A DNA stretch of 64,000 nucleotides from Betaproteobacteria bacterium HGW-Betaproteobacteria-16 (GCA_002840835.1 PHCQ01000013.1:41284-105283), one strand, 5' to 3'; counted from the stretch's first letter, positions 25,131 to 37,649 are shown. The notes: generated from the letters alone by a model not told the origin. Translations and numbers: made by a program.

Positions 25131-25550
25131 TCAACGGTAGCTGGTCAGCAGGATGCTGGTTTCCGTGCCACGGATGCCGCTGATCAGTCGGATGCGCTCC
25201 AGCGCTTGTGACAGTTCGGCCATGGAACCCACCTCGATTTCGGCCAGCAGATCCCAGCGGCCGTTGGTGTCGTGCAGGCCGGCCACGGCCGGCTCGCCCA
25301 GCAAGCTGGCCAGCACGCGCCGGGATTGGTTGCCCTCCACCAGCACCCCCATCCAGGCCCGGATGCGCTCGGGCTGCGCTTCCGGTCGCAGGCGCACCGT
25401 GTAGCCCACGATCACCTGGCTGTCTTCCAGCTTGCGCAGCCGGTTGGTCACCGTGCCACGCGAGACCTTCAGCTTGTGGGCAAGGTCGGCCACAGAAAGG
25501 CGTGCGTTCTGGCGGAGGGTGGCGATGAGTTGCTGGTCGAGCTGGTCCAT
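25131..25550 (-). CDS. Lrp/AsnC-family transcriptional regulator
   Basis: 139 aa from ATG 25550. The N-terminal helix-turn-helix is LDQQLIATLRQNARLSVADLAHKLKVSRGTVTNRLRKLE, and residues about 65-139 form the RAM ligand-binding domain ending SGIRGTETSILLTSYR. Such regulators respond to amino acids. It is divergent from an ornithine cyclodeaminase-like gene across a 174-bp gap with an inverted repeat, so it probably controls that gene in response to an amino acid such as ornithine, proline or arginine. Confidence 0.93.
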   Translation of the reverse strand: MDQLDQQLIATLRQNARLSVADLAHKLKVSRGTVTNRLRKLEDSQVIVGYTVRLRPEAQPERIRAWMGVLVEGNQSRRVLASLLGEPAVAGLHDTNGRWDLLAEIEVGSMAELSQALERIRLISGIRGTETSILLTSYR

Positions 25551-25559
25551 GTGCAAAAC

Positions 25560-25614
25560 GCCAAATAGTGTTGTCGTTCTGCTCGATTTTCTGTCATTTC
25601 TCTACTTATTTGGC
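25560..25614. promoter_or_regulatory. candidate Lrp/AsnC operator
   Basis: GCCAAATA (25560-25567) and TATTTGGC (25607-25614) are perfect inverted half-sites, 47 bp centre to centre, flanking an unusually A/T-rich stretch between the divergent regulator and cyclodeaminase genes. Wide paired sites suit the octameric, DNA-wrapping Lrp family. The assignment is inferred. Confidence 0.5.
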
Positions 25615-25724
25615 ACTTTTCATTGCCGCGCGCCACCGGCAAACTGGCTCTCACGCCTGAGCGGATTTGGGGCCTGGACACCTTGGCGCCGCCCTCAGTG
25701 CAACTTGAGACACCGGAAAACCCC

Positions 25725-26846
25725 ATGAAAAGCGCATCCACGCACACCCTGCACCCCACCTCGCGAGCCGACCTGGCGCGTTTCGCGGCAACAGGCACCT
25801 TGTACCTCAGTGCCCCCGAAGCCGCAGAGCTGGTACGGCGCCTGGGACTGACCCACTGCCTGGGCCGCCTGGCCGAGCACATCCGCGCCGACTATCTGCG
25901 CTGGGCCGATTTCGACAAGACGGCTCGCGTGGCCTCGCATTCACATGGCGGGGTGATCGAGCTCATGCCGGTGGCCGACGGCCACCGCTACAGCTTCAAG
26001 TACGTCAACGGCCACCCGGGCAACTCCCGCCACGGCCTGCCCACCGTGATGGCCTTTGGTGTGCTGGCGGATGTGGACAGCGGCGCGCCACTGTTCCTGA
26101 GTGAGCTCACCCTCACCACGGCGCTGCGCACGGCCGCCATGTCGGCTCTGGCCGCGCAGGTGCTGGCCCGACCGGACAGCCGCACCATGGCGCTGATCGG
26201 CAACGGTGCCCAGAGCGAGTTTCAGGCCCTGGCTTTCCGCGATCTGGTGGGCATTGCCTCGCTCCGCGTGTACGACGTGGACCCTGCCGCGACCGGCAGG
26301 CTGGTGTTCAACCTGCAGCGCAGCGGCTTGCAGGTCACGGTGTGCGCCAGCACGGCGGAGGCGGTGGCCGGTGCCGACATCGTGACCACGGTGACGGCCG
26401 ACAAGCGCAACGCCCTCATCCTCACCCCCGACATGATCGCGCCCGGCATGCACCTCAATGCCGTGGGTGGCGACTGCCCCGGCAAAACGGAACTGCACGG
26501 CGACATCCTGGACACCGCCAAGGTGTTTGTCGAGTACGAGCCTCAATCGCGCATCGAAGGCGAGATCCAGCACAAGCCACAGGACTTTGCTGTCACCGAG
26601 TTCTGGCGGGTGTTGGTCGGTGAACGCAGTGGACGCGACAGTGCCGAGCAGGTCACCGTGTTCGACTCGGTCGGTTTTGCGCTGGAAGATTTTTCTGCCT
26701 TGCGCTTCATGATGGACAGCGCCGTTCGCCTGGGCCTGGGTCAGCGCATCGACCTGATTCCCCGGCTGGCCGACCCGAAGGACCTCTACGGTTCGCTGCG
26801 CCCTGTTTCAGTGGGCGCTTCGCCCACGCCCCTGCAACCTGCCTGA
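25725..26846 (+). CDS. ornithine cyclodeaminase family protein
   Basis: 373 aa from ATG 25725; the frame is open to 25623 but the extra N-terminus is unlike the family. The substrate region includes VIELMPVADGHRYSFKYVNGHPGN with the Arg/Lys that bind the carboxylate, then the Rossmann motif MALIGNGAQSEFQALAF and the catalytic Asp in NAVGGDCPGKTEL. The family converts ornithine to proline or acts as imine/ketimine reductase or amino-acid dehydrogenase. The 373-aa length and GGDCPGKTEL suit true OCD rather than the shorter mu-crystallin group. Likely controlled by the divergent Lrp-type regulator. Confidence 0.9.
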   Translation: MKSASTHTLHPTSRADLARFAATGTLYLSAPEAAELVRRLGLTHCLGRLAEHIRADYLRWADFDKTARVASHSHGGVIELMPVADGHRYSFKYVNGHPGNSRHGLPTVMAFGVLADVDSGAPLFLSELTLTTALRTAAMSALAAQVLARPDSRTMALIGNGAQSEFQALAFRDLVGIASLRVYDVDPAATGRLVFNLQRSGLQVTVCASTAEAVAGADIVTTVTADKRNALILTPDMIAPGMHLNAVGGDCPGKTELHGDILDTAKVFVEYEPQSRIEGEIQHKPQDFAVTEFWRVLVGERSGRDSAEQVTVFDSVGFALEDFSALRFMMDSAVRLGLGQRIDLIPRLADPKDLYGSLRPVSVGASPTPLQPA

Positions 26847-27281
26847 ACCGGATCAGCGATTTTCCGCTTGCGGTTGCATCCTGGACACAACCTTCATCGT
26901 GTTCTCCGACTGCGGTCAGGTACCTCCGCAGGCGTGCCCTGTCGCTCCATCCTTGAATCCGCATCAAGCGGCCTTTTCGTGTGTCTGCGGGTTGGGGCCT
27001 GTCACTTGAGCTGATGGACGACCTCAGGCCACTCATATTCAGGCGCACAGAGTGCGGTTTTCGCCAGAATGGGCCCATTTGAAGGGGCTGGGCCTTTCAG
27101 TCCCCCGGCAAATCGTGGAGGATGTTCACGTGGCATTCGACGAGGGGATTCACTTGCAAGGCGAGGATCTTTCGCCCTGCAAGGGAAATATCACCTGAAC
27201 GAAGTCAAAGGGCACCGCTCGCGATAAGAGCCTGCCAGGATGAAGTGGTGACAGAATGCAACCGAACACAGAGGGCTGGAC
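26847..27281. other. 435-bp intergenic region, no gene seen
   Basis: Between the cyclodeaminase and binding-protein genes. All frames are short or lack start context. I find no hairpin with a T-run, no REP copy and no clear -35/-10 pair. It should hold the promoter for the three-gene sensory operon; GAGGGC ends 5 bp before the first ATG. Confidence 0.5.
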
Positions 27282-28351
27282 ATGTTGCAATCGGCAGCGT
27301 TCCCTGCGGGGGAGCGGGTATCCAGGGAGGTGAGAACGTGGCGGGATCAGAGCCCGCCCACCTCTATCGTGGGTGTCTGGGCCAGGCGTGTCGGGTCGCT
27401 GGCGTTACTCGCCGTCACCTTGCACCTGGGCGCCTGTGAATCGCCCCCGCCTCCGCCCCTGGTGCTGGGCATGAACAGCTGGGTCGGGTACGACCCGCTG
27501 GTGCTGGCCCGTGATCGCGACATGATCGACACCACGCAGATCAAGGTGGTGGAGCTCTCCTCAAGTTCAGAGGCCATGCGTGGCTTTCGCAACGGACTGA
27601 TCGACGCGGCCGCCCTCACCCTGGACGAGGCGCTGCGACTGGCCGGCGAAGGACAGGACCTGCGCCTGATCGCGCTGCTTGACGCGTCTGCCGGCGCGGA
27701 TGCGGTGGTGGCCCGTCCAGGCATTGACACGCTGCAGGCGCTCAGGGGCGAGACGATCGCGGTGGAGCGATCCGCTGTGGGCGCGCTCATGCTGACGCGG
27801 CTGCTTCAAAAAGCCGGGTTGCAGCCGGCCGACGTGAATGTGCTCAACCTTGAAGCCAGTCTGCACCTGGACGCGCTGCGCAATGGCCGGGCGGTGGCAG
27901 CCATCTCCTACCAGCCACTGGCCGGGGCTTTGAAGAAAGCCGGCTTCAGCGTGATCTTTGACAGCGCCGGTCTGAGTGACGAACTGTTCGACGTCCTGGT
28001 GGTGCGCGCCAGCACCCTGAAAGAACGGCCTGGTCAGGTGGACGCATTGATGGCGGGATGGCGCGATGGCTTGAGGGCACTGGCGCAAGACCGGGCAGCG
28101 GTGGCCGCCGACATGGCCAGAGGGAGTGGCATGACGCCCGAGGAATACCTGGACACCCTTAATGGACTCGCCTTCTACGAGCCCGCGGCCTCACTGGAGC
28201 AGCTCTCGGGTCAGCCCCCCCCCCTGGTGCAAGGTGCAGAACGCCTGGTGCAGACCCTCATTTCGACGGGTTTGCTTGACCAGACGCCCGACTGGGGGCG
28301 CCTCATCGATCCTGAGCCGGCGCGGCGTGTCATGAATGCGGGGAAACCGTC

Positions 28352-28355
<4 letters not shown>
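27282..28355 (+). CDS. NitT/TauT-type substrate-binding lipoprotein, first gene of sensory operon
   Basis: 357 aa. After a long N-region, a hydrophobic core ends in a lipobox LGAC (Cys52), then the proline run PPPPP. The mature part follows periplasmic binding proteins of the NitT/TauT/SsuA family: VLGMNSWVGYDPLVLARDRDM, the AAALTLDEAL segment, LRGETIAVERSAVGALMLTRL and ISYQPLAGALKKAG. No ABC permease or ATPase gene follows. Instead its stop overlaps (TTGA) the start of a histidine kinase. I infer that it delivers ligand information to the kinase rather than to a transporter. Start ATG has GAGGG 6 bp upstream. Confidence 0.85.
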
Positions 28356-30999
<2,644 letters not shown>

Positions 31000-31003
<4 letters not shown>

Positions 31004-31431
31004 ACCCGTCTCCCCAAATGCCTCCCATCATGCTGGTCGAGGACAACCCGATGGACCTCGACCTCACGCTGCGGGCGTTCAGCAAGAAGCGCTTCGGCAA
31101 CAACATCCTCGTCGCGCGCGATGGCGAAGAGGCGCTGGCCTTTCTTGCGCGGTGGGAAGGCGGCGATCCGGTTCCGGCGGTGATCCTGCTGGACATCAAC
31201 ATGCCCAAGGTCAGTGGCCTGGAAGTGCTGCGCCAGCTCAAGGCACACGAGCGTTTTCGCCGTATTCCAGTGGTGATGTTGACCTCATCCCGTGAAGACC
31301 GGGACCTCAAGGCGGCCTACGATCTGGGTGTGAATTCCTACATCGAGAAACCGGTGAGCTTCAGCAAATTCATGGAGGTGGCGGATCACATCGAGCTTTA
31401 TTGGTGTGTGCTCAACGAGAGGCCGTACTAG
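31000..31431 (+). CDS. single-domain response regulator (Rcp1-like)
   Basis: 143 aa, receiver only. It has the acidic pair in MLVEDNPMDLDL, phosphoacceptor Asp in VILLDINMPKVSG, the Thr/Ser in VVMLTSS and Lys-Pro in SYIEKPVSF. There is no output domain. ATGA overlap with the kinase makes it the third coupled gene. The sequence fits the Rcp1-like receivers that pair with PAS/phytochrome kinases. The output partner must be another protein, for example a phosphorelay protein or the chemotaxis machinery. Confidence 0.93.
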
Positions 31432-31435
31432 AGGC

Positions 31436-31510
31436 TCCCCCCCGCCGCGCTTCGCGCGACCCCCTCAAGGGGGCACACCTTTGGACCGGCGGAGCCGGAT
31501 CCTGGGTGTT
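31436..31510. repeat. GC-rich intergenic repeat after response regulator
   Basis: Starts 5 bp after the stop codon with CTCCCCCCCGCCGCGC, contains CGACCCCCTCAAGGGGGCA, a hairpin, and CCGGCGGAGCCGG, a second hairpin. It is a relative of the other repeats in composition and position rather than an identical copy. Confidence 0.65.
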
Positions 31511-31640
31511 GCTTGATGGGGCATTTCGCTCCGGAGGGCGACCTTGCACTGCTCAGCCCGACCACACGGCGAGGGGGCGCTCACTCAGAACAAACGTGGT
31601 ATGAACGGGCTTCGGTTCAATTCATTTCCAGGATCCCTGC

Positions 31641-32090
31641 ATGTTGAAAATTCTCATTCCCACCGATGGCTCCCCACACGCCTTGCTGGCCGTGCACCAT
31701 GCGCTCAGGCTGGTAGGCGCGGGTTTGAAGGCGCGTTTCGTGGTGGCCAATGTTCAGGAAAGTGCGACGCTGTACGAGCTGGTGGTGGCGCACGATCCCA
31801 ATGTGCTGCAGAAGGTGAGCGAGGGTGCGGGGCGAGATCTGGTGCGTCAGGCGATGGGGCTTCTGGCCGCTGCTGCCCAGCAGGTGGAGGCGGACGTGAG
31901 CACCGGCGATCCGGCCCACATGCTGGTCGAGGCGGTGGAGCGGCACGCTTGTGATGCAGTGATCATGAGCACGCGGGGAGGAGGCCTTCGAGCGGCGGTG
32001 CTGGGTTCCGTGTCGCAGGAAATGGTGCAGATCTCGCCGGTGCCTGTCACGCTGGTCAAGCCACCGGAAGACGCTGAGGCCGACGACTGA
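31641..32090 (+). CDS. universal stress protein (UspA family)
   Basis: 149 aa, one Usp domain. It starts KILIPTDGSPHALLAVHHAL and has the ATP-binding loop STRGGGLRAAVLGSVSQEMV, where G-x2-G-x9-G-S/T is the nucleotide signature, with G-x-R close to the consensus, followed by PVPVTLVK. It should bind ATP and act in stress survival. No coupling with neighbours; a hairpin follows the gene. Confidence 0.92.
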   Translation: MLKILIPTDGSPHALLAVHHALRLVGAGLKARFVVANVQESATLYELVVAHDPNVLQKVSEGAGRDLVRQAMGLLAAAAQQVEADVSTGDPAHMLVEAVERHACDAVIMSTRGGGLRAAVLGSVSQEMVQISPVPVTLVKPPEDAEADD

Positions 32091-32125
32091 GCTTCGCCCT
32101 CGAGGCGCCCCGGGTTTTTCCTGTT

Positions 32126-32148
32126 TTGGCCGGACGCAGTCCGGCCAA
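32126..32148 (+). terminator. hairpin after universal stress gene
   Basis: TTGGCCGGAC-GCA-GTCCGGCCAA is a perfect 10-bp stem with a 3-nt loop, 35 bp after the stop. A weak T-rich stretch (GTCGTTTCT) follows, and TTTTTCCTGTTTT precedes it, so it could end transcripts from either side. Confidence 0.5.
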
Positions 32149-32246
32149 GTCGTTTCTGGCTCATTCATTCGCGGAATCTGCACTGACCGCCGGCACACCG
32201 GCCCTCAAATCCCGAGTAAAACATTACGAATAGAGAAATCAATTTA

Positions 32247-32264
32247 CCAATAGTGAATTATTGG
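32247..32264. promoter_or_regulatory. inverted repeat upstream of monooxygenase operon
   Basis: CCAATA-GTGAAT-TATTGG is a 6-6-6 inverted repeat in the A/T-rich stretch 32 bp before the monooxygenase ATG, where a promoter is expected. It is probably the operator of a regulator encoded elsewhere, as no regulator gene is adjacent. Confidence 0.45.
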
Positions 32265-32295
32265 GTACAGTTGCGCCATTCCCAGAGGAGCACAA

Positions 32296-34008
32296 ATGGC
32301 CACGTACACCTACCCCACCTTCCCCTACCATCCTCCCCACGACCTCATGCAGGCCGCTCCCCAGCGCAAGCCGCTGGTGGTGATTGGCGCCGGCCCGGTC
32401 GGGCTGGCCGCCGCTATCGACGCGCGGCTTCACGGTCTGGATGTGTTGCTGTTTGACGAAGAAGACAGCGTGTCTTTCGGTTCGCGCGCCGTGTGCTACG
32501 CCAAGCGTGCGCTCGAGATCCTTGACCGTCTGGGCGTGGGCGACCCCATCGTCGACAAGGGCGTGGGCTGGAACGTGGGCCGCACCTTTCTGCGCGAAGA
32601 GGAGGTCTACCACTTCGACCTGGTGCCCGAACCCGGCCACAAGCGCCCGGGCATGATCAACCTGCAGCAGTACCACCTGGAAGAGGCGCTGGTGAAGCGC
32701 GCCACCGAACTCGGCGTGGACCTGCGCTGGAAATACAAGGTGGCCGGCGTCCAGCCGCTGAAGGATGGCGCCCGGGTGAGCGTGGAAACGCCGGATGGCG
32801 CCTTCGAGATTGATGCCGACTGGCTGATCGTCGCTGACGGTGCGCGCAGCAATGTGCGCCGGCAACTGGGTCTGGACATCGAAGGCCACGTGTTCAAGGA
32901 CCGCTTCCTGATTGCCGACGTGATCATGGAGGCCGACTATCCCGCCGAGCGCTGGTTCTGGTTCGACCCGCCGTTCCATCCCAACCAGAGCGTGTTGCTG
33001 CACAAACAGAGTGACAACGTCTGGCGCATCGACTTCCAGTTGGGCTGGGACGCCGACCCGGAAGAAGAGAAGAAGCCCGAGAACATCATTCCCCGCGTGA
33101 AGGCCATGCTGGGCGACGAGCGCCCGTTCACGCTGGAATGGGCCAGTATCTACACCTTCCAGTGCCGACGCATGAAGAACTTCCGACATGGTCGCCTGCT
33201 GTTCGTGGGCGATGCGGCGCACCAGGTCTCGCCCTTCGGTGCGCGCGGTGCCAATTCCGGCTTTCAGGACACCGACGATCTGGTGTGGAAGCTGGCGCTT
33301 GTGATGAAGGGTCTGGCGCCCGAGCCGCTGCTGGACACGTATGACGCCGACCGCACCTACGCGGCCGACGAGAACATCCGCAACTCCACCCGGTCCACCG
33401 ACTTCATCACGCCCAAGAGCGCGGTCAGCAAGTTGTTCCGCAACGCGGCGCTGGAACTGGCGCGCACCCAGCCATTCGCCCGTAAGCTGGTGAATTCCGG
33501 GCGACTGAGCGTGCCGGCGTTCCTGGTGAACTCGGCGTTGAACACGCCCGACGCCGACGACTTCGAGGGCAACATGGTGCCCGGCGCGCCACTGGACGAC
33601 GCGCCGGTCCGTGTGGCCGGCCAGGACGCCTGGTTGCTGGACCAACTGGGCAACCGGTTTCAGCTGCTCGTTTTTGCCAACAGCGTGGAGCAGATCGACC
33701 CGGCCGTGCGCGCTCAGGCGGCGGGGCTGGCAGCCGCGGCCATTCCGGTGGACACCGTGGTGGTCACCGCCCAGGCTGGAGGCGATGCGGCCGGCGTGAC
33801 CGTGCTGCACGACCGCGATGGTCTGATGGCCCGCCGGCTCGACGCGCGGCCCGGCTCCAGCTACCTGATTCGACCAGACCAGCATGTGGCCGCCCGCTGG
33901 CGCCGGTTTGACTTGCCTGCCGTGCAGCGCGCGCTGGCCCGCGCCACCGCGCAGGACATCGCTTCGGCCGTCACCCGGCGTGCCGCCCTTGAGGCGACCG
34001 CCGCCTGA
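32296..34008 (+). CDS. FAD-dependent monooxygenase (MhpA-like)
   Basis: 570 aa with GAGGAG 5 bp before the ATG. Motifs: LVVIGAGPVGLAAAIDARL (FAD ADP site), WLIVADGARSNVRRQLG (DG motif) and RLLFVGDAAHQVSPFGARGANSG (GD motif). The length and motifs suit the group-A hydroxylases related to 3-(3-hydroxyphenyl)propionate hydroxylase, which hydroxylate an aromatic ring or act on cyclic ketones using NAD(P)H and O2. The C-terminal 130 residues form the thioredoxin-like dimerisation domain. The DUF2783 gene 23 bp downstream and the VOC gene after it complete an operon. Confidence 0.92.
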   Translation: MATYTYPTFPYHPPHDLMQAAPQRKPLVVIGAGPVGLAAAIDARLHGLDVLLFDEEDSVSFGSRAVCYAKRALEILDRLGVGDPIVDKGVGWNVGRTFLREEEVYHFDLVPEPGHKRPGMINLQQYHLEEALVKRATELGVDLRWKYKVAGVQPLKDGARVSVETPDGAFEIDADWLIVADGARSNVRRQLGLDIEGHVFKDRFLIADVIMEADYPAERWFWFDPPFHPNQSVLLHKQSDNVWRIDFQLGWDADPEEEKKPENIIPRVKAMLGDERPFTLEWASIYTFQCRRMKNFRHGRLLFVGDAAHQVSPFGARGANSGFQDTDDLVWKLALVMKGLAPEPLLDTYDADRTYAADENIRNSTRSTDFITPKSAVSKLFRNAALELARTQPFARKLVNSGRLSVPAFLVNSALNTPDADDFEGNMVPGAPLDDAPVRVAGQDAWLLDQLGNRFQLLVFANSVEQIDPAVRAQAAGLAAAAIPVDTVVVTAQAGGDAAGVTVLHDRDGLMARRLDARPGSSYLIRPDQHVAARWRRFDLPAVQRALARATAQDIASAVTRRAALEATAA

Positions 34009-34031
34009 ACCCAACCCATCGAGGAGACACC

Positions 34032-34256
34032 ATGCCCCTGCAAAGCCAGCCCAACCTCGCCGAACCCGGCCAGCGCTACTTCCGTGACTTCACGCCGGGC
34101 GACGACTTCTACGAAGCCCTGATCGACACGCATCGCGACCTCAGCGACGAGCAGAGCCAGTTGCTCAACGCCAAGCTGATCCTGCTGCTGGCCAATCAGG
34201 TGGGCGACATCACCGTGCTCAAACAGGCCATGGCGACCGCACGCCAGGGCATCTGA
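34032..34256 (+). CDS. DUF2783-like small protein
   Basis: 74 aa with GAGGAG upstream. The core DFYEALIDTHRDLSDEQSQL and LNAKLILLLANQVGD resembles the DUF2783 family, small helical proteins that I recall occurring next to FAD monooxygenases of this type. No enzymatic residues are evident; it could be an accessory or stabilising subunit of the monooxygenase. Spacing of 23 bp and 25 bp to its neighbours supports cotranscription. Confidence 0.8.
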   Translation: MPLQSQPNLAEPGQRYFRDFTPGDDFYEALIDTHRDLSDEQSQLLNAKLILLLANQVGDITVLKQAMATARQGI

Positions 34257-34281
34257 CATCCCACACCCGAAGGAGATCTCC

Positions 34282-34818
34282 ATGAACATCCGCAAGATCC
34301 ACCACGTCGCCTACCGCTGCAAGGACGCCAAAGAAACCGTCGAGTGGTACCAGAAGCACCTGGGCATGAATTTCGTGCTTGCCATTGCCGAAGACCAGGT
34401 GCCGTCCACCCACGCGCCAGACCCCTACATGCACTTGTTCATGGATGCTGGCGGCGGCAACATTCTGGCTTTCTTCGAGTTGCCGAACTCGCCCGCCATG
34501 GGCCGTGATCCCAACACGCCTGAATGGGTGCAGCACATCGCACTGGAGGTGGACACGGTCGAAGAACTGGAAGCCACCAAGGCCCGGCTGGAGGCCGCCG
34601 GCATCCCGGTGGTGGGCCTGACCGACCACACCATCTTCAAGAGCATCTACTTCTTCGACCCCAATGGTCACCGGCTGGAACTGGCGGCCAACACCGCCAC
34701 GCCTGAAATGATGCAAAGGCTCGACGAGGTGAAGTGGGACATGCTCAACGAATGGAACCAGACCAAGCGCGCACCCAAACACGCCGCATGGATGCACGAA
34801 AAGGCGTTTGCTACCTGA
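34282..34818 (+). CDS. VOC-family (glyoxalase/extradiol dioxygenase-like) protein
   Basis: 178 aa from ATG 34282 with AAGGAG upstream. Two beta-alpha-beta-beta-beta modules are visible. Candidate metal ligands are His8 (IHHVAYRC), the His of VQHIALEV and the Glu of GHRLELAAN, with another His in YMHLFMD. This pattern suits a mononuclear metal enzyme such as an extradiol-type dioxygenase, lyase or isomerase. As the last gene of the monooxygenase operon it likely acts on the hydroxylated product, for example in ring cleavage. A C-terminal tail of about 40 residues is family-unusual. Confidence 0.85.
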   Translation: MNIRKIHHVAYRCKDAKETVEWYQKHLGMNFVLAIAEDQVPSTHAPDPYMHLFMDAGGGNILAFFELPNSPAMGRDPNTPEWVQHIALEVDTVEELEATKARLEAAGIPVVGLTDHTIFKSIYFFDPNGHRLELAANTATPEMMQRLDEVKWDMLNEWNQTKRAPKHAAWMHEKAFAT

Positions 34819-34930
34819 AATAGATTGCGGCAAAGCTCAAAACAAACCCTCAAGTTCCGTCCAGTTCGGTCGAAACAACGGCCAGAACACCCGGCTTGTC
34901 TGCCGCGTGCCTCTTGTCGAGGGTGATGCC

Positions 34931-35611
34931 ATGTTGAACTTTTCCGCTTCCAATGCCGTGTCCTGGCCGACGCCGCAGAGCACCGCCGTGCCTGCGGTGA
35001 CGCCCATCACGCCCGTGCAACCTGCACAGGGCGCTGGCCGCGACGCGCAAGCCGGGCTGGGTTTTGGTCAGAACCGGCAACCAGCGCAACAGCCCAAGGC
35101 CGGCAGCAACCCGCAAGGCGTGTCACCCACCGCCAGAGAGGCCGATCCGTCGGCCCCGGGGCAGGCTGCGCAGGGTCGGGAGGGCGATGTGGTGGCCCAA
35201 CGTGAGGCGCAGGAAGCCGCTGCGAAGGAAGCCGAGCAGCTAGCCAGCGACAAGGAAGAAATCCATCGGCGCCTGCGGGAAGTGCTCTCCAACGTGTGGC
35301 AGGCCAGCGCTGCGGTGGTGGATCGGGCGCTCGGGCGCGACCCCGCCAATGAGGTACCCGGATCACCCACGGGCACATCGTCCGCACTGTCGACCGTGGC
35401 CGCATCGCTGACCGCTCGCCGGCCCATGTTGCCGGCACCGTTGCCCGCGCCAGCACCCATTGCACAGGCCACGCCCGCGCCAGACACCAATGCCGCCTTG
35501 CCAGGTTCCGGGCAACTCCTGCCTGTGGCCGATGTGGTGGCCTACGACGAGCACGGCAACGGCAGCGTGCCGCCTCACGAGGCTGGCAGTCTCGTTGACC
35601 AGCGGGTGTGA
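34931..35611 (+). CDS. hypothetical Ala/Pro/Gln-rich protein
   Basis: 226 aa from ATG 34931. Not recognised. Residues 1-75 are low-complexity (Pro, Gln, Ala, Thr), about 85-135 form a charged helix that could be a short coiled coil (REAQEAAAKEAEQLASDKEE), and 150-205 are again Pro/Ala-rich. No signal peptide, no membrane segment. The composition is reminiscent of small flagellar or linker-type proteins, and signalling genes follow, but there is no direct evidence. Confidence 0.65.
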   Translation: MLNFSASNAVSWPTPQSTAVPAVTPITPVQPAQGAGRDAQAGLGFGQNRQPAQQPKAGSNPQGVSPTAREADPSAPGQAAQGREGDVVAQREAQEAAAKEAEQLASDKEEIHRRLREVLSNVWQASAAVVDRALGRDPANEVPGSPTGTSSALSTVAASLTARRPMLPAPLPAPAPIAQATPAPDTNAALPGSGQLLPVADVVAYDEHGNGSVPPHEAGSLVDQRV

Positions 35612-35741
35612 AGCCGTTGGCTTCCCGGCGGCCTGCCAGGCCTTCGGATGGAGCACCAGTGCAAGCTTTCAGAGTGAAGGCATTGCCACCTGAGGTCTCG
35701 ACCCTTGGCCGGGCCATCAGAGGATGGTCAACAAACAGCCA

Positions 35742-37649
35742 TCAGCGCACTTCGCGCACGCCAAACTGACCCAGTGCTTTCTGCGTGTGCTCCATGTCGT
35801 GCCGGAGCTGGAAACTCAGGCCGCCGGAGCAGGGGTCCTCCCCCTTGTGCACCATCTCTTCGATCCGGGCTGCGGTTCGCACGATGGCACGGAAACCCAT
35901 GAGCATGGCGGTGCCCTTGAGCTTGTGGGCGTTGTAACCCACTGCCGCGAGATCGCGGTTCTCCAGCGCTGTCAGCAACACATGCACGGATCCCTCCGGA
36001 GGCTTGAACAGCGTGGTCAGCAATTCGGCGAGCGTGTCCTCCGGCATCAGGGAGGCAATGTCGGTGAAAGACTCGGAGTCAATCAGGGTGGAGGGGTCTA
36101 GCTCGTCAGGCAAGCGCACGGGCAGTTCGTAGGCCGAGATGGGAAACAGGCCGCCGAGGCTCGAGTGCAGTCCAGCGCCTTCAGTTTCTGCGGTCTCCAG
36201 TTCCAGCAGACCACAATGCTGCAACGCCCGTTGCAGGTCTTCGGCCTGAAGCGGCTTGCTGGTGAAGGCGTCGACACCGACCTCGCTGGCACGCTTGCGT
36301 GTGTCGTTGACCACATCAGCTGTCACCAGGATCACCTTGGTGCTCGCTGCCGGCCCCTCAAGGGCGCGAATGGCCTCGGTGGTGGCGAGCCCGTCGAGCA
36401 CGGGCATGTGGTAGTCGAGCAGCACCGCGTCAAAGCGCTCCTGTTCAAGCAGATCAAGCGCCTGCTGTCCGTTTTCGCAGAACACCGCGCTGTGTCCCAT
36501 GTTCTCCAGCAGGATGCTCATGTACTTGAGGTTGATGGGATGGTCCTCGGCCACCAGCACACGCAGGGATGAGGCGGATCTGCGCGTCTTCGGCTGGTCA
36601 GGCGTATCCAGAGGCGGCGCCACCGTTTCCGGCAAGGCCAGCGTGACAGTGAACACCGACCCCACACCAGGCTGGCTCTGCACCACGATGTCGCCACCCA
36701 TCATGCGGGCAAGGCTGCGGGAAATCTCGAGACCCAGGCCGCTGCCGCCAGCGCGGCGACGCAGCGAACTGTCTGCCTGGTAGAAGCGTGAGAACAACTG
36801 CTCAAGGGTGGCTTCGTCCATGCCGGCACCGGTGTCGCGCACGGTGATGACCACGCCGTCGCGCTTGTTCGGGGCCCGTGCGACCTCGGCGATCACGCTC
36901 CCTGATGAAGTGAATTTGATGGCGTTGCTCAGCAGATTGAACAGTATCTGGCGCAGCCGGGTGGCGTCGGTGAGTACCCATTCGGGCAGGTCGCTGGCGG
37001 TGTAGACGTTCAGGTCCAGTCCCTTGTCCCGGGCCGATGTGTGCATCAGTGCTTCGACGTCTTGAACGAGGCTCTTCAGATGGATGGGCGTGTGCGAGAG
37101 CTTGAGCGTGCCGGAGTCTATCGTTGCCACATCGAGGATGTCGTTGAGCACACCGAGCAGGTGCAGCGCGGAATCCCGGGCGGTTTGTATGTAGTCGCGC
37201 TGCCGGCCAGTCAGGTTGGGCTCTTCCAGCAGGTCGAGCATGCCCAGCAGCCCCTGGAACGGGGTGCGGATTTCGTGGCTCATGTTGGCCAGAAACACGC
37301 TCTTGCCGTGGTTCGCCTGCTCGGCCTCGTCACGGGCATGCGCCAGCCGATTGCTGAGTTTCTGCAGCTTCTGGAACTGCCGGAACTGGCGGCGCATGTG
37401 AAGCACCGCCAGTGCTCCCAGGCTGGTCGTGCCCAGTACCATCAGGCCGACGAGCAGCCATTCCAGCGTCGCGAGTCGCTGCATCTGCTGCTGGTGAATC
37501 TCCATCAACTGACCAGACGCTTGAGACATCAGCTGAACCTGCTGCCACTGCACCCACGCCCATGGCGCCAGGGTGAGCGCCAGCAGCACGGCCAGGGCGG
37601 CAGCCCAGTGGCGGCCCCGCCAGCGCGCCATGTTCCAGACCTCAGCCAT
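35742..37649 (-). CDS. hybrid sensor histidine kinase with receiver and HPt domains
   Basis: 635 aa. Two membrane helices (about 15-34 and 63-84) enclose only a short 28-residue periplasmic loop. HisKA has H125 in [15 protein letters not shown]; the ATPase has [15 protein letters not shown] and [12 protein letters not shown] receiver (about 365-485) carries [10 protein letters not shown], the Asp in [13 protein letters not shown] and K-P. The C-terminal HPt domain has the phospho-His in AHKLKGTA. This is a full phosphorelay chain in one protein. It is strikingly similar to the 37987-40272 kinase, so the pair is a tandem duplication that differs in sensing regions. Confidence 0.93.
   Translation of the reverse strand: MAEVWNMARWRGRHWAAALAVLLALTLAPWAWVQWQQVQLMSQASGQLMEIHQQQMQRLATLEWLLVGLMVLGTTSLGALAVLHMRRQFRQFQKLQKLSNRLAHARDEAEQANHGKSVFLANMSHEIRTPFQGLLGMLDLLEEPNLTGRQRDYIQTARDSALHLLGVLNDILDVATIDSGTLKLSHTPIHLKSLVQDVEALMHTSARDKGLDLNVYTASDLPEWVLTDATRLRQILFNLLSNAIKFTSSGSVIAEVARAPNKRDGVVITVRDTGAGMDEATLEQLFSRFYQADSSLRRRAGGSGLGLEISRSLARMMGGDIVVQSQPGVGSVFTVTLALPETVAPPLDTPDQPKTRRSASSLRVLVAEDHPINLKYMSILLENMGHSAVFCENGQQALDLLEQERFDAVLLDYHMPVLDGLATTEAIRALEGPAASTKVILVTADVVNDTRKRASEVGVDAFTSKPLQAEDLQRALQHCGLLELETAETEGAGLHSSLGGLFPISAYELPVRLPDELDPSTLIDSESFTDIASLMPEDTLAELLTTLFKPPEGSVHVLLTALENRDLAAVGYNAHKLKGTAMLMGFRAIVRTAARIEEMVHKGEDPCSGGLSFQLRHDMEHTQKALGQFGVREVR

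Noticed and set aside
32239..34014. A 591-codon minus-strand frame opposite the FAD monooxygenase
   Set aside because: Antisense by-product; the plus strand has all three FAD motifs.
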